Shown: positions 45,022 to 56,373, counted from the stretch's first letter. The stretch is 64,000 bases of DNA from Serratia oryzae (GCF_001976145.1 NZ_MOXD01000003.1:310001-374000); one strand, 5' to 3'. Program-made: numbers and translations. Notes: a model not told the origin generated them from the letters alone.

Positions 45022-46116
45022 GTGGCCGCTTATCTGATACGCAGATTATTGCTGGTGATCCCCACGCTGTGGGCGATCATCACGATCAACTTTTTTATCG
45101 TGCAAATTGCACCTGGTGGGCCGGTCGATCAGGCAATCGCCACCATTGAGCTGGGCCAAACCAGCGGTTTTGGCGGCGGAGGCGGTGGTGATGGCCTTGG
45201 GCATGTCAAAGCGGGCGTCGCTAACGTTGGCGACAGCCAATACCGTGGTTCACGCGGGCTGGATCCTGAAGTGATTGCAGAAATCACCCAGCGCTATGGC
45301 TTCGATAAACCCTTGCATGAACGCTACTTTGCCATGCTGTGGAACTATATGCGCTTAGATTTTGGCGATAGTCTGTTCCGCGGAGCCTCAGTGATGCAGC
45401 TCGTTGGCCAAAGCCTGCCGGTTTCCATTACCCTGGGGCTATGGAGTACGCTGATCATCTATTTCGTCTCTATACCGCTCGGGATCCGTAAAGCTATTCA
45501 TAACGGCAGCGCCTTTGATACCTGGAGCAGCACGCTGATCATCATCGGCTATGCCATTCCGGCCTTCCTGTTCGCTATCCTGCTGATCGTGCTGTTCGCC
45601 GGCGGCAGCTACCTTGACTGGTTCCCACTGCGCGGGCTGGTATCCAGTAATTTCGATACCCTGCCCTGGTACGGCAAAATTATCGACTACCTGTGGCACA
45701 TCACCCTGCCTGTGCTGGCGACGGTGATCGGCGGTTTCGCCACCCTGACCATGTTGACCAAGAACTCGTTCCTGGATGAGATCCGCAAGCAATATGTGGT
45801 CACCGCCCGTGCCAAAGGGCTGGACGAGAAAAAAATCCTCTACCGCCACGTGTTCCGCAACGCCATGCTGCTGGTGATCGCCGGCTTTCCGGCCACCTTT
45901 ATCAGCATGTTTTTCACCGGTTCGCTGCTGATCGAAGTGATGTTCTCACTCAACGGCCTTGGGCTGCTGGGTTATGACGCCACGCTGCAACGCGACTATC
46001 CCGTGATGTTCGGCACGCTGTATATGTTTACCCTGATCGGTCTGCTGCTGAATATTGTCAGCGATATCACCTATACCCTGGTCGATCCGCGCATTGATTT
46101 CGAGGCACGTCAATGA
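45022..46116 (+). CDS. yejB: ABC transporter permease YejB
   Basis: The 364-aa protein is the same length as E. coli YejB and begins at a GTG (45022) with AGGAG 6 nt upstream, giving [20 protein letters not shown]. It has six helices and the permease EAA-type loop ([20 protein letters not shown]). A glycine-rich insert (about residues 50-57, [10 protein letters not shown]) marks the N-terminal periplasmic loop. It starts 10 bp after yejA and overlaps yejE by 4 bp. Confidence 0.95.
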   Translation: MAAYLIRRLLLVIPTLWAIITINFFIVQIAPGGPVDQAIATIELGQTSGFGGGGGGDGLGHVKAGVANVGDSQYRGSRGLDPEVIAEITQRYGFDKPLHERYFAMLWNYMRLDFGDSLFRGASVMQLVGQSLPVSITLGLWSTLIIYFVSIPLGIRKAIHNGSAFDTWSSTLIIIGYAIPAFLFAILLIVLFAGGSYLDWFPLRGLVSSNFDTLPWYGKIIDYLWHITLPVLATVIGGFATLTMLTKNSFLDEIRKQYVVTARAKGLDEKKILYRHVFRNAMLLVIAGFPATFISMFFTGSLLIEVMFSLNGLGLLGYDATLQRDYPVMFGTLYMFTLIGLLLNIVSDITYTLVDPRIDFEARQ

Positions 46117-47138
46117 GCCGCTTAAGCCCCATCAATCAGGCCCGCTGGGCACGCTTTCGCTCTAACCGCCGCGGTTACTGGTCACTGTGGCTGTTTCTGG
46201 TGGTCTTTATCCTCAGCCTGGCCGCCAATCTGATTGCCAACGACAAACCCTTACTGGTGCGTTATGAAGGCCGCCTGTATGTGCCGTTTATAGTCAATTA
46301 CAGTGAAACCACCTTTGGCGGCAAGTTGAACACCATCACCGACTTTCAGGATCCCTTCGTACTGAAACAGATCGATCAGCACGGTTGGGCGATCTGGGCT
46401 CCGATCCGCTTCAGTTACAACACCATTAACTTTGCCACCAAAGTCCCCTTCCCCTCACCACCTTCGCGGCAGAACCTGCTCGGCACCGACAGTAACGGCA
46501 GCGACGTATTGGCTAGGGTGCTTTATGGTTTCCGCATCTCCATGTTGTTCGGGCTGGCGCTGACGCTGTTTTCCAGCGTTATCGGCATTTGTGTCGGAGC
46601 CACGCAGGGCTATTACGGCGGCAGGTTCGATCTGTGGGGGCAACGTTTTATTGAGGTGTGGTCCGGGATGCCAACGCTGTTCCTGATCATTTTGCTTTCC
46701 AGCATCGTGCAGCCCAACTTCTGGTGGTTGCTGGCAATCACTATTCTATTTGGTTGGATGAGCCTGGTGGGCGTCGTGCGCGCCGAGTTCCTGCGTACCC
46801 GCAATTATGACTATATACGCGCCGCCAGAGCCATGGGCGTGCCAGACCGAGTGATTATGTATCGCCATATGCTGCCGAATGCTATGGTCGCTACCTTGAC
46901 CTTCCTGCCGTTTATTCTGTGCGGTTCGATTACCACCCTCACCTCACTCGATTTTCTCGGTTTCGGCCTGCCGCTTGGCTCCCCCTCACTCGGTGAATTG
47001 TTATTGCAGGGCAAGAATAACCTGCAGGCACCTTGGTTAGGCATTACCGCTTTTCTGGTGCTGGCGGTGCTGCTCTCATTACTCATTTTTATTGGCGAAG
47101 CGGTTCGTGACGCCTTCGACCCCAGCAAGGCGCATTGA
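46113..47138 (+). CDS. yejE: ABC transporter permease YejE
   Basis: The 341-aa protein equals E. coli YejE in length. It has an N-terminal helix ([20 protein letters not shown]), a large periplasmic loop, and the OppC-type permease core with [20 protein letters not shown] and the EAA loop [20 protein letters not shown]. The start overlaps the yejB stop (ATGA), which indicates coupled translation. It forms the channel with YejB. Confidence 0.96.
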   Translation: MSRLSPINQARWARFRSNRRGYWSLWLFLVVFILSLAANLIANDKPLLVRYEGRLYVPFIVNYSETTFGGKLNTITDFQDPFVLKQIDQHGWAIWAPIRFSYNTINFATKVPFPSPPSRQNLLGTDSNGSDVLARVLYGFRISMLFGLALTLFSSVIGICVGATQGYYGGRFDLWGQRFIEVWSGMPTLFLIILLSSIVQPNFWWLLAITILFGWMSLVGVVRAEFLRTRNYDYIRAARAMGVPDRVIMYRHMLPNAMVATLTFLPFILCGSITTLTSLDFLGFGLPLGSPSLGELLLQGKNNLQAPWLGITAFLVLAVLLSLLIFIGEAVRDAFDPSKAH

Positions 47139-47139
47139 T

Positions 47140-48738
47140 ATGACGACTCCTCTGCTTGCCATTCAGGATCTCAGCATCGCTTTCCGTCAGGGAGGAGCGT
47201 TGAATCAGGTGGTTAACGGCGTTTCACTGCAGATTGAACAAGGGGAAACGCTGGCGCTGGTCGGTGAATCCGGCTCGGGTAAAAGCGTCACCGCCCTTTC
47301 CGTGCTGCGCTTGTTGCCTGCACCGCCGGTGGTCTACCCTGGTGGTGATATCCTGTTTAACGGCGATTCGCTGTTGCATGCCACAGAAACCGAACTGCGT
47401 AAGGTGCGCGGTAACCAGATCTCCATGATCTTCCAGGAACCGATGGTGTCGCTGAATCCGCTGCACACCATTGAGAAACAGCTGGCAGAGGTGCTGATGC
47501 TGCACCGGGGCATGCGGCGTGATAGCGCGCGCAGTGAGATTATCCAGTGCCTGGATCGGGTTGGCATCCGTAATGCCAAAGGACGTCTGCAAGATTACCC
47601 ACACCAGCTTTCCGGCGGGGAGCGGCAGAGGGTAATGATCGCCATGGCAGTGTTGACGCAGCCAAAACTGCTGATTGCCGACGAACCCACAACCGCACTG
47701 GATGTTACCATCCAAGCCCAGATCCTGATCTTGCTGAAAGAGCTGAAGCAGGAGTTAGGCATGGGACTGCTGTTTATCACCCATAACCTGAATATCGTGC
47801 GCCGCCTGGCAGACAATGTGGCGGTGATGCGCCAAGGGTTATGCGTGGAACACAACAGCCGCGAACGCCTGTTCAGCGCACCACAGCATGCCTATACCCG
47901 CCAGTTGCTGGCCGCCGAGGACGTCGGTGAACCCTTGCCGCTTCCGTTTAACCAACAATCAGGCAGCCCGCTGCTGAAAGTAGAGAATTTGCAGGTCAGC
48001 TTCCCGATCAAACGCGGCCTGCTGCGGCGCGTCGTCGATCAGAACTATGCCTTGAAGAATTTGAGCTTCGAGCTGCAGCCGGGGGAAAGCGTAGGCCTGG
48101 TTGGCGAATCAGGCTCAGGTAAAAGCACCACCGGCCTGGCGCTGCTGCGGTTGCTGAGCTCCCAAGGTGCCATCTGGTTTGATGGCCAACCGCTGCACCA
48201 GTTCAATAACCAGCAGATGCTGCCTTACCGCAGCCGTATGCAGATCGTCTTCCAGGATCCCTACTCTGCGTTAAACCCGCGGCTGAACGTACAGCAGATT
48301 ATCGCCGAGGGCTTGGAGGTTCATCAACAGCTGACGGCGGAGCAACGTGAACAGCGGGTGATTGAGGCATTACAGGAAGTTGGGTTGGATCCGGCGCTGC
48401 GTCATCGCTATCCAACCGAATTCTCCGGCGGGCAGCGCCAACGGATTGCCATTGCCCGTGCGCTGATCCTGCAACCACAGTTGCTGATCCTGGACGAGCC
48501 AACCTCATCATTGGATAAGTCGGTCCAGGCACAGATCCTGATGTTGCTGAAATCGTTACAACAGCGTCACCAATTAGCTTATCTGTTTATCAGCCATGAT
48601 CTGCACGTTGTACGTGCGCTCTGCCATCAGGTCATTGTGCTGCGTCAGGGAGAAGTGGTGGAGCAAGGGCACTGCCAAACGATTTTCAATGCGCCCTCGG
48701 CGGCTTATACACGGCAATTATTGCAGTTGGTCGATTAA
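47140..48738 (+). CDS. yejF: ABC transporter ATP-binding protein YejF (fused tandem ATPase)
   Basis: The 532-aa protein contains two ABC ATPase domains. The first has Walker A GESGSGKS at 42-49, signature LSGGERQRV and Walker [13 protein letters not shown]. The second has GESGSGKS at about 321-328, signature [15 protein letters not shown] and [12 protein letters not shown]. It energises YejBE uptake. The ATG at 47140 lies 2 bp after the yejE stop; the frame opens at 47092 inside yejE. It is the last gene of the operon. Confidence 0.96.
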   Translation: MTTPLLAIQDLSIAFRQGGALNQVVNGVSLQIEQGETLALVGESGSGKSVTALSVLRLLPAPPVVYPGGDILFNGDSLLHATETELRKVRGNQISMIFQEPMVSLNPLHTIEKQLAEVLMLHRGMRRDSARSEIIQCLDRVGIRNAKGRLQDYPHQLSGGERQRVMIAMAVLTQPKLLIADEPTTALDVTIQAQILILLKELKQELGMGLLFITHNLNIVRRLADNVAVMRQGLCVEHNSRERLFSAPQHAYTRQLLAAEDVGEPLPLPFNQQSGSPLLKVENLQVSFPIKRGLLRRVVDQNYALKNLSFELQPGESVGLVGESGSGKSTTGLALLRLLSSQGAIWFDGQPLHQFNNQQMLPYRSRMQIVFQDPYSALNPRLNVQQIIAEGLEVHQQLTAEQREQRVIEALQEVGLDPALRHRYPTEFSGGQRQRIAIARALILQPQLLILDEPTSSLDKSVQAQILMLLKSLQQRHQLAYLFISHDLHVVRALCHQVIVLRQGEVVEQGHCQTIFNAPSAAYTRQLLQLVD

Positions 48739-48747
48739 CAGGGGGTT

Positions 48748-49092
48748 CTAGAAAGGGTATTGTGCACTAAGCTGCTCAGCAATTGCCGCGCCCACGTTTT
48801 TTAGCCGACACATGGCGGCACTTTCATCGCGATGAGGAACAAACAGGCAAGGCTCACCTTCCCATTCCACAATGGCGCAATTGACCTGAATCTCTTGCAG
48901 AGATTGGTTGAGTTGCTGCATCACGAGCCAGGCATCATTTCCATCATGACTGAGCAGCTTGAGGCCGATCAAAGTGTTATCTTCGTCTATACCGCTTAGC
49001 GGGGTCGGCTCAACCTTAACGCCGGTAAAACCTGATAGCCAACGATAACTTTGCGGCAAGCGGTGCACTACCGAAAGCTGGAGAGTATCCAC
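48748..49092 (-). CDS. yejG: YejG-family protein
   Basis: The 114-aa protein matches E. coli YejG end to end ([40 protein letters not shown], ending AQYPF) and has the same length. Its function is unknown, although E. coli yejG has been noted in aminoglycoside-tolerance screens. It is convergent with yejF. Confidence 0.93.
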   Translation of the reverse strand: MDTLQLSVVHRLPQSYRWLSGFTGVKVEPTPLSGIDEDNTLIGLKLLSHDGNDAWLVMQQLNQSLQEIQVNCAIVEWEGEPCLFVPHRDESAAMCRLKNVGAAIAEQLSAQYPF

Positions 49093-49679
49093 ATCAAATC
49101 CCTAGTATGAAAAGGTGAAACACTTTTTTACATCACAGGACTACTTAGTTATAGCCGTAATCAACCCACTTTGCTGCGAACAAGTGTTATTTAAACGTAA
49201 AATTTTCACAAAAAATTAACCAAACCACCGTACTCGCTGATATCACTCGGTTTTATCACCTACCGTAAAATCTTATTTCACCGCATTTTGCGATTCAGCT
49301 CGCATTTTTTGCGTTATATGTAACCCTTTCAGCCCCTGAACTCAACATTTTTTTATTGCAATGTAGTTACTTTACAATTGCTATAATTTTACATTACGTA
49401 AACACCCGGCCAATGCACAACCTCCATATCTCATTATAACGATATGATTAAAATCAGGAATGGTAGAGAAACGGCCTCATGCTGCCAGCAAGGTTGCAAC
49501 TCTGCAGCTTATTAAACGAAGGCGTGATTTTTAACAAAAAAAACACAGTCGATTCACCCACTGATGGGAGAGACCAGAGGCGTCGAGGTTGCGGGCGAAT
49601 GGGCTGGGTGAGATGGCAATACTGTGAGCCCATGCCATTGGGCTCACAGGTTTAACAGCAACAAAACAGATAACACGTA
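49093..49679. other. Long AT-rich intergenic region upstream of yejG
   Basis: These 587 bp hold the yejG promoter region and, at 49622-49649, the terminator of the lipoprotein gene. An AT-rich stretch around 49300-49420 could be H-NS-bound or carry UP-like elements. No gene or RNA is recognised. Confidence 0.5.
49622..49649 (-). terminator. Hairpin downstream of the lipoprotein gene
   Basis: The 11-bp perfect stem CTGTGAGCCCA / TGGGCTCACAG has a 6-base loop, 31 bp after the stop of the minus-strand gene. No U-run is seen, so it is probably a strong but non-canonical terminator. Confidence 0.55.
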
Positions 49680-51581
49680 TCAACGCATCGGTACTATCCC
49701 ACAATACCCATTCAAGGAGAGATCATGAATCTGGTGACTCAACAGATCGTCAAATGGCATCCAATCATAGGACTGGAAATAGCATTGATCGCTATTCTTT
49801 AAAGTATCCAAATTACTTGCCTGTATATTAAAATATTGATAAGTCATATCAAGCCATTCAACGCGGAGGCTTATGGGATAAATGACTCCGGTAGGAATGG
49901 TCGCTGTAACAGGTATAATTTCTACTGGGTCGATCTGATCTCTTCCCTGAGGCATCAATGTTACGTCACATTGGGCAATCGCAACATTTTCACCTGAATT
50001 ATAGTCATATGCCTGAGGATTACAGCGAACATAAGAATATTGTAGCTGATTTATTTCCGGTGGCGTCGCAAACGTCATTACTAATTTATTTTCACTCAGT
50101 GATACATTGCTACCCTCTCCGGTATATTTCCATATTTCACCGTTTCCTTTGGATATATACTGATACGCGCTCCAATTGGCCTGTTGCGGTAGCTGTTGCG
50201 TATAAATGGCAGCGCCCTCAGCAGGTAAACTATATTCGTCAATCTCAGCACTCCCATTGAGCGCTATCTTGGCCTTACAGGCTACGGCTACAGAGTCAGG
50301 CAACAGGCATTGGGCCGTATATTGATAAGGGGCAGATAAAGAAATAGAGATTGAACCAGGGAGCGCAGCACCCGCACCCGTCATATCTAATGGATTTTTA
50401 ACTTTACCCATTAGACGTTGGCTTTCCGCTGAGGCACCAGTAGCTTCCCAAGTAATCTCTTTGACCCGATCGGGCATATTGTAGACTGTTGCCCCCTCAG
50501 CGCCAATGCTACTGTTTTTAACCAGTTTTGACCCATCGGTCAGCACTACGGAGGCCGTTATGCTACAGGCAATAGGTTTGGATGCGGGATCCAGGCATTG
50601 CAGGAAGGTGCTACCTGCAGATTCATATTTAAAATCCCAGTTCCATGATGAGAAATGTGGCACAGTAGCTTCTACCATCAACATTTTCTCTCCATCGCGG
50701 GTCACCACGACGGCAGATCCTTTGACATCAGGCGTTTCTTCCCACAGTCCCAGGCTCTCGTTGAAATACCACATTGGGATTGCCCCACCCGCCGATAAAT
50801 CATGGCCGTCAATGCTGGAAAACGGCAGGCTCATTTGCAGGGTAGCCGTTTTGCCTTCTGCTAGATTCAAGGCGTTACCGGCTTCATCATAAAACGCCAC
50901 GGCCATCAGCCCAGCGCTGATCAAGTCAACTTCCTGGTTATCTGCGGTGATAGCACGCCCATTGGCAGGCATGGCTTTCAGGTCATCACTGTCAATATCC
51001 CAGGGAGTTAGCTCCACCCGGGCTTTGCCCGTAGCCGGCGTTCCGTCCGCATAAACCAGCGCGGCCTCAGGCAAAATAACGTGGGCATCCATAGTCAGGC
51101 TAGAAATACCCTGCGCTTTTTCAATATCTTCAATGTATTTGGTCTCTGTCACGGGCATCAGGTGAACGATCAGCGGTGGCATTTTTTCTTGCACCGCGAC
51201 TTTAACAGCCTGCGTCACATAACCCGCTTTTTTCACTTTCACTACCCAGAACCCCTTATCATCCGCTGGGAGAGAAGAAAGCTGCGCTACGCCGTTTTGA
51301 TCGCTGGATGAAACCTTGACTTCATTGAAGAATACCTCAGCGCCCGCTAAGACAACGCCATCCTTGCCTTGCGTAATAATATCCATGGCCGCAGTCTGTG
51401 GGCTGACGATAGGAGGCTCCGGTGGAACAACAGGAGGCGTTACTGGCGGAGTAACGGGGGGAGTAACAGGGGGAGTTGGCGTCTCTGTGTTTGATGAATC
51501 TCCCCCACCAGAATCACAGGCAGAGAGTGTGGCAACAAATATCCCAATGCATAAAGAACGCAAGAAACGTATTTTTTTCAC
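49680..51581 (-). CDS. Large Pro-rich-linker lipoprotein, unknown function
   Basis: The 633-aa product has a lipoprotein signal (LSLCIGIF-type core, lipobox LSAC with lipidated C22) followed by DSGGGDSSN and a proline-threonine linker of repeated TPPV units (about residues 36-60). Next come a carboxypeptidase-regulatory/Ig-like domain (about 65-140, GVVLAGAEVFFNEVKVSSSD), a domain like the FAM171 N-terminal region (about 150-300, ARVELTPWDIDSDDLKAMPA and IPMWYFNESLGLWEETPDVK), and a C-terminal half with three Cys-containing repeats. It is probably on the outer membrane, exposed. It has no E. coli counterpart at this site. Its role may be adhesion or carbohydrate binding; that is inference. 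Confidence 0.75.
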   Translation of the reverse strand: MKKIRFLRSLCIGIFVATLSACDSGGGDSSNTETPTPPVTPPVTPPVTPPVVPPEPPIVSPQTAAMDIITQGKDGVVLAGAEVFFNEVKVSSSDQNGVAQLSSLPADDKGFWVVKVKKAGYVTQAVKVAVQEKMPPLIVHLMPVTETKYIEDIEKAQGISSLTMDAHVILPEAALVYADGTPATGKARVELTPWDIDSDDLKAMPANGRAITADNQEVDLISAGLMAVAFYDEAGNALNLAEGKTATLQMSLPFSSIDGHDLSAGGAIPMWYFNESLGLWEETPDVKGSAVVVTRDGEKMLMVEATVPHFSSWNWDFKYESAGSTFLQCLDPASKPIACSITASVVLTDGSKLVKNSSIGAEGATVYNMPDRVKEITWEATGASAESQRLMGKVKNPLDMTGAGAALPGSISISLSAPYQYTAQCLLPDSVAVACKAKIALNGSAEIDEYSLPAEGAAIYTQQLPQQANWSAYQYISKGNGEIWKYTGEGSNVSLSENKLVMTFATPPEINQLQYSYVRCNPQAYDYNSGENVAIAQCDVTLMPQGRDQIDPVEIIPVTATIPTGVIYPISLRVEWLDMTYQYFNIQASNLDTLKNSDQCYFQSYDWMPFDDLLSHQIHDLSLNGYCGIVPMR

Positions 51582-51661
51582 GGTGTCTCCTTCCTAGAGT
51601 TATTGTTAGTGCAGTTATTATATTTTTTAATACATGTATCTTTGATACCTTTCAGAATGTA

Positions 51662-51788
51662 TATACCCAAAATAATTCGAGTTGCTTGTAGGCGGCAACT
51701 GAGCGAAGCCCCAGGAGCTTACTCAGGTAAGTGACTGGGGTGAACGAAGGCAGCCAACACCCAAGCAACTTGAAGTATGAGGGGTATA
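51662..51788. repeat. ERIC (enterobacterial repetitive intergenic consensus) element
   Basis: The 127-bp imperfect palindrome starts TATACCC and ends GGGTATA. Its core CCCCAGGAGCTTAC ... GTAAGTGACTGGGGTGA is the well-known ERIC primer region. The terminal inverted repeats match over about 27 bp with a few mismatches. The length agrees with the classic ERIC unit. It is non-coding, behaves like a small non-autonomous mobile repeat, and can form a long RNA hairpin upstream of the lipoprotein gene. Confidence 0.95.
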
Positions 51789-52170
51789 GATGCTAGCTTA
51801 CCAAGCCCCCAGACTTTAGTCTGGTTGCATTTTTAAATTCATTGGGTATATAAAAAATCGTTCAGGGTCTATTCAACATAACTACGTGCGCACTATTTTT
51901 CCATACATAAAACCGTATAGATTGCACTACCTCATAGTATGTATCTCACCGGTCACCAAATGCAACATAAGTGTTAATAAGTCACCGATTGACAGGGAAT
52001 TAAAATATGATTTTTACTTTTCTTGGGGAATTATCTGATTAAGCAGTGTGATTTAACTCACAATTAATTATGAAAATAGAGAGGAAGAAAATCACGCTAT
52101 AAATATGTGGTTCATATATAACCCACAGGGTAATAATACTTTCCCGAAAAAATCATTTCGCGGTATCACT

Positions 52171-52198
52171 ACCCCTGTATTTTTGAAATACAGGGGGT
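52171..52198 (-). terminator. Hairpin downstream of bcr
   Basis: CCCTGTATTT and AAATACAGGG pair around a 3-base loop, just after the bcr stop on the minus strand. Confidence 0.6.
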
Positions 52199-52203
52199 AT
52201 CGG

Positions 52204-53409
52204 TTATTTCTTAGGTGTACTGGCAAAGCGGTAAAACAACATAGCAATAATGCTACACAATGCCATAGAGGAGACCATCGGCCATACGCTTTTACCCGGT
52301 GCCATAGCAAGTATTGTGCCAACCAGCGCACCAATGCTGAAACGCAAGGTGCCTGCCAGCGAGGAGGCGGTTCCCGCCATATGCGGAAAGTCGTCCAGAA
52401 TCACCGCCATCGCGTTGGAGGAGATCATGGCGATACAACCGAGATAAACCGCTACGCCCAGCACCAGTGCCCAAAACCCCAGCCCGCTGGCACTCACCAG
52501 CAGCAACCATATCCCCATCACTAACTGTACGGATAAACCAAAGCGGAACATTTTAACGGCTCCGACACGGCGTACATTGCGGCTGTTGATGAGGGTGGTT
52601 AGGAACAGGAACACGATATTCAGCGCAAAGTAGTAACCAAAATGCTGGGGGGAAACGTTATTCAGCTCGATATAAACAAAAGGCCCGGCGCTGAGGAAGG
52701 AAAACATCCCGGCAAACGAAAAAGCGCTGGCCAGCATATAGCTCAACACCCGCTTATGACGGAACAATGAGCCGAAATTCCCCAGCGTGGTGCGCAGATG
52801 GAATTTCTGCCGCCGCGCTTTGGGCAAGGTTTCTTTGATGAAGAACGCCACCAGCACCGAGCCGAACAGTGCCGCCGCTCCCATGGTCCAGAAAATGGCA
52901 TGCCAGCTAAACCACAGCAACAACGCGCCCCCGATCATCGGGGCCAGCAGCGGCGCAATGGTCATCACCAGGATCACGAACGACATCATGCGCGAAAACT
53001 CATCTTTGCTGAACATATCGCGCATCAGCGCGTTAATCACCACGCTGGCGGCGGCCGCCGACAGGCCATGCAGGAAACGCAGGTTGATCAGCTGTTCAAC
53101 CGACTGCGCCATGGCGCAGGCCCCGCCCGCGATGGCAAAGATCAACGTGCCCCACAGGATCACCGGCTTGCGGCCAACGCTGTCTGACATCGGCCCATAG
53201 AACAGTTGGCCTAAGGCAAAGCCCAGCACGTAAGCGCTGAGCGTCATCTGTACCCGACCAGACGCCACGCCAAACTCCTGGGCGATAATCGGCATACTGG
53301 GCAAATACATGTCGATCGCCAGTGGCATCAGCATGGAAAGCAGGCCGAGAATAAAGATCAAGCCCAGGTGAGATGTCCGTTTCTGTTGCACGTTCAATGA
53401 CTCCTTCAT
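52204..53409 (-). CDS. bcr: Bcr/CflA-family multidrug efflux MFS transporter
   Basis: The 401-aa protein has 12 predicted helices and the Bcr/CflA features [40 protein letters not shown] and [20 protein letters not shown]. coli Bcr exports bicyclomycin, sulfonamides and cysteine. The ATG at 53409 is the first in frame after the upstream open stretch and lies 12 bp after rsuA, as in E. coli, so the two may be co-transcribed. No strong ribosome site is seen ahead of it, which fits translational coupling. Confidence 0.93.
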   Translation of the reverse strand: MKESLNVQQKRTSHLGLIFILGLLSMLMPLAIDMYLPSMPIIAQEFGVASGRVQMTLSAYVLGFALGQLFYGPMSDSVGRKPVILWGTLIFAIAGGACAMAQSVEQLINLRFLHGLSAAAASVVINALMRDMFSKDEFSRMMSFVILVMTIAPLLAPMIGGALLLWFSWHAIFWTMGAAALFGSVLVAFFIKETLPKARRQKFHLRTTLGNFGSLFRHKRVLSYMLASAFSFAGMFSFLSAGPFVYIELNNVSPQHFGYYFALNIVFLFLTTLINSRNVRRVGAVKMFRFGLSVQLVMGIWLLLVSASGLGFWALVLGVAVYLGCIAMISSNAMAVILDDFPHMAGTASSLAGTLRFSIGALVGTILAMAPGKSVWPMVSSMALCSIIAMLFYRFASTPKK

Positions 53410-53420
53410 CGGCAGCAAAA

Positions 53421-54134
53421 TCAATCCTGCAGGTGCGGCGCACCCACGCTGGCTATCTCTTCTTCGGTCAACGGACGATATTCTCCCGGAGCCAAATCAT
53501 CATCCAGCGCAATAGCCCCAATGCGTTCACGGTGCAGTTCAACGACCCGGTTGCCTACGGCGGCAAACATACGTTTTACCTGGTGATAGCGCCCTTCGCT
53601 GATGGTCAAGCGCACCAGATTATCTTCGATCTTTTCCAGGCGCGCCGGTTTGGTCAGGTCTTTTTCATTGTGCAATTGTACCCCCTGCTCAAAGCGCTGG
53701 GCGGTGTCTTCAGCCAGCGGATGCTCCAGCGTAACCAGATAGGTTTTCTCACAGTGATGTTTTGGCGAGGTGATCCGGTGCGACCACTGGCCATCATCGG
53801 TCATCAACACCAGGCCGGTGGTATCAATATCCAATCGCCCCGCCGCATGCAGCTTGTAGGCCACGGGTTCATCGAGGAAATAGAGCACCGTCGGGTGATC
53901 CGGATCTTCGGTGGAACACACGTACCCCTGCGGTTTATTGAGCATGAAATAACGCGGCCCGGTCAGTTGCGACAACACGTTGCCGTCGAACGTCACTTCC
54001 TGTTCTGGAGTCAGCTTGATCGCCCCGCTCTTCACCACTTCACCGTCCACGGTAACGCGTTTGGCACGCAGTTCACGCGCCACCAGTGCGCGGCTGATGC
54101 CTAATTGTTGAGATAAAAATTTGTCCAGTCGCAT
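53421..54134 (-). CDS. rsuA: 16S rRNA pseudouridine(516) synthase RsuA
   Basis: The 237-aa enzyme makes pseudouridine 516 in 16S rRNA. It has an N-terminal S4 RNA-binding domain ([20 protein letters not shown]) and the catalytic domain with [20 protein letters not shown], where the Asp of RLDIDTTG is catalytic, and [20 protein letters not shown]. It is divergent from radD and next to bcr, as in E. coli. Confidence 0.97.
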   Translation of the reverse strand: MRLDKFLSQQLGISRALVARELRAKRVTVDGEVVKSGAIKLTPEQEVTFDGNVLSQLTGPRYFMLNKPQGYVCSTEDPDHPTVLYFLDEPVAYKLHAAGRLDIDTTGLVLMTDDGQWSHRITSPKHHCEKTYLVTLEHPLAEDTAQRFEQGVQLHNEKDLTKPARLEKIEDNLVRLTISEGRYHQVKRMFAAVGNRVVELHRERIGAIALDDDLAPGEYRPLTEEEIASVGAPHLQD

Positions 54135-54464
54135 TGAATCTGCTTTGCCTGTCGTTGTTATGATCGCATTGATCGGGTTTCTGAATATAACGCCCCACCC
54201 TTACACCAGGTGCAAAAAGCAGGTTCGAAGAGGAGGAATCAGTAAAATCGCGTGGGGAAACAGCGATTGCTGTCACATAAGTATAGCGGCGGAAAGGGTG
54301 CCATAACAGCAGCAATTTCCAAGCTTCTCGCACCCGTGGCGCCAGAAGGGCATAATAAGGGAAACTTTATCCGCCCTTCAGGGAGCAGCATGACAGGATT
54401 TCAGCAAGGCTTTCTATTGCAAAGCCGGCTCTCGGCGGCCCATTCCAGCAAACGGCGTTAATTC
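54135..54464. other. Divergent region between rsuA and radD
   Basis: These 330 bp hold the rsuA and radD promoters. A 23-codon upstream frame directly before radD is listed separately. No other gene is seen. Confidence 0.5.
54390..54461 (+). CDS. Putative 23-aa leader peptide upstream of radD
   Basis: An ATG at 54390 with GGGAG 4 nt upstream opens a 23-codon frame (MTGFQQGFLLQSRLSAAHSS, then KRR) that ends TAA three bases before the radD ATG, in the same frame. The radD ATG itself has no ribosome site in the preceding 20 nt. This suggests that radD translation depends on reinitiation or coupling from this leader. It is predicted from the sequence only. Confidence 0.5.
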   Translation: MTGFQQGFLLQSRLSAAHSSKRR

Positions 54465-56222
54465 ATGGCATTTACCCTGCGCCCCTATCAGTTGGAGGCG
54501 GTCGAGGCCACCATCCAACATTTTCGTCAGCACCCTGAACCGGCGCTGATCGTGCTGCCGACCGGTGCGGGCAAAAGCTTGGTGATTGCCGAACTGGCAA
54601 AGCGCGCCCGTGGGCGAGTCCTGGTGTTAGCGCACGTCAAAGAGTTAGTGGCGCAAAACCATGCCAAATATTGTGCTTACGGGCTGGAGGCAGACATTTT
54701 TGCCGCCGGGCTGCAACAGAAAGAGAGCAGCGGTAAAGTGGTCTTTGGCAGTGTGCAGTCGGTAGCGCGCAATCTTGCGCTGTTTGATAGCGCCTTTTCG
54801 CTGTTGATTATCGACGAATGCCACCGCATCAGCGACGACGATGACAGCCAGTATCAACAGATTATTCAGCATCTGCAAAAAGCCAACCCACAACTGCGCC
54901 TGCTTGGCTTGACAGCCACCCCTTATCGGCTGGGGAAAGGGTGGATCTATCAGTTCCATTATCACGGCTTCATTCGCGGCGACAGCAGCAGCCTGTTCCG
55001 CGACTGCATCTATGAACTGCCGCTGCGTTATATGATCAAGCACGGGTTCCTAGTTCCGCCAGAGCGCTTGGATATGCCCATCGTGCAGTACGATTTCAGC
55101 CGGCTGGAGGCCAGAAGCAATGGTTTATTCAGCGAAGTCGATCTCAACCGCGAACTGAAAAAACAGCATCGCATCACGCCGCACATCATCAGCCAGATTG
55201 TGGAATATGCGCAAACCCGCAAAGGCGTGATGATCTTTGCTGCAACGGTAGAACATGCCCGCGAAATTCACGGCCTGCTGCCCGCCGGCGAAGCCGCCCT
55301 GGTGAGCGCCGAAACGCCCGCCGCCGAACGCGATGCGCTGATCGAAGCCTTTAAGCAGCAGCAACTGCGCTATCTGGTTAACGTGGCGGTATTGACTACC
55401 GGTTTTGACGCCCCGCATGTTGATCTGATCGCGATCTTGCGGCCAACCGAATCCGTCAGCCTGTATCAGCAGATCGTCGGGCGCGGGCTGCGGCTGGCTC
55501 CCGGCAAGAAAGAGTGTTTGATTCTCGACTACGCAGGCAACCCGCACGATCTGTTCACCCCAGAAGTAGGGGTCAGCAAACCCCACGCGGGCAGCCAACC
55601 GGTGCAGGTATTTTGCCCGGCCTGCGGCTTTGCCAATCTGTTCTGGGGAAAATGTACCGAGAGCGGCGCGATCATCGAGCACTATGGCCGCCGCTGCCAA
55701 GGCTGGCTTGAGGACGACGACGGCCACCGTGAACAATGTGACTATCGCTTCCGTTTCAAAAACTGCCCGCACTGCGGCGCGGAAAACGATATCGCCGCCC
55801 GCCGCTGCCATCAGTGCCAGGAAGTGCTGGTCGACCCTGATGATATGCTGAAAGCCGCCTTGAAGCTGAAAGATGCGCTGGTACTGCGCTGCGGCGGCAT
55901 GGAGTTACAAAACGGCCGCGATGATAAAGGGGAGTGGCTGAAGGCCACGTACTACGACGAAGACGGCACCAGCGCCAGTGAACGCTTCCGCCTGCACACC
56001 CCGGCCCAGCGAAAAGCGTTTGAAATGCTGTTCCTGCGGCCGCATCAGCGCGCTCCTGGGGTGCCATTCAGTTGGCAGAATGCGGCCGACATTCTGGCGC
56101 AGCAGGCGCTGTTGCGCCATCCGGACTTTGTCGTGGCGCGCAAACGCGGCCAGTTCTGGCAAATACGCGAAAAGGTTTTTGATTATCAGGGGCGCTTTCG
56201 CCGGGCCAATGAGCTCTATTAA
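54465..56222 (+). CDS. radD: Superfamily 2 ATPase/helicase RadD (YejH)
   Basis: The 585-aa protein has Walker A LPTGAGKS (31-38), DECH box (117-120), motif [11 protein letters not shown], and motif [15 protein letters not shown]. Its C-terminal part has several CxxC zinc-binding pairs ([20 protein letters not shown]). RadD works with RecA and SSB in double-strand break repair and radiation resistance. The length agrees with E. coli (586). The start is directly preceded by a short leader frame. Confidence 0.96.
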   Translation: MAFTLRPYQLEAVEATIQHFRQHPEPALIVLPTGAGKSLVIAELAKRARGRVLVLAHVKELVAQNHAKYCAYGLEADIFAAGLQQKESSGKVVFGSVQSVARNLALFDSAFSLLIIDECHRISDDDDSQYQQIIQHLQKANPQLRLLGLTATPYRLGKGWIYQFHYHGFIRGDSSSLFRDCIYELPLRYMIKHGFLVPPERLDMPIVQYDFSRLEARSNGLFSEVDLNRELKKQHRITPHIISQIVEYAQTRKGVMIFAATVEHAREIHGLLPAGEAALVSAETPAAERDALIEAFKQQQLRYLVNVAVLTTGFDAPHVDLIAILRPTESVSLYQQIVGRGLRLAPGKKECLILDYAGNPHDLFTPEVGVSKPHAGSQPVQVFCPACGFANLFWGKCTESGAIIEHYGRRCQGWLEDDDGHREQCDYRFRFKNCPHCGAENDIAARRCHQCQEVLVDPDDMLKAALKLKDALVLRCGGMELQNGRDDKGEWLKATYYDEDGTSASERFRLHTPAQRKAFEMLFLRPHQRAPGVPFSWQNAADILAQQALLRHPDFVVARKRGQFWQIREKVFDYQGRFRRANELY

Positions 56223-56295
56223 GCGGCGCGCGGCAGGTTTTCGTTGCCCATAGAGTGGCTTTCCGTTAAAATGCCGCCCGCTTTGCCTGGGTTTA

Positions 56296-56332
56296 CCCAG
56301 TGTGAAAGCAGGTTATCGAGCCTGTTACTGGG
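56296..56332 (+). promoter_or_regulatory. Structured leader of rplY
   Basis: CCCAGT pairs with ACTGGG, enclosing an inner stem AGCAGG / CCTGTT with a short loop, 40 bp before the rplY start. Autogenous control of rplY through its leader has been described in E. coli and relatives. The structure fits but was drawn by eye. Confidence 0.5.
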
Positions 56333-56373
56333 TCGCCTGTAGCAGGGTAAATTTTCTTTTAAGAGAAAAAACA

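Larger units (their letters stand above)
51582..52203. other. Intergenic region between the lipoprotein gene and bcr
   Basis: These 622 bp contain the lipoprotein gene promoter, an ERIC element (51662-51788) and the bcr terminator (52171-52198). The rest is AT-rich without a recognisable gene. Confidence 0.55.
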
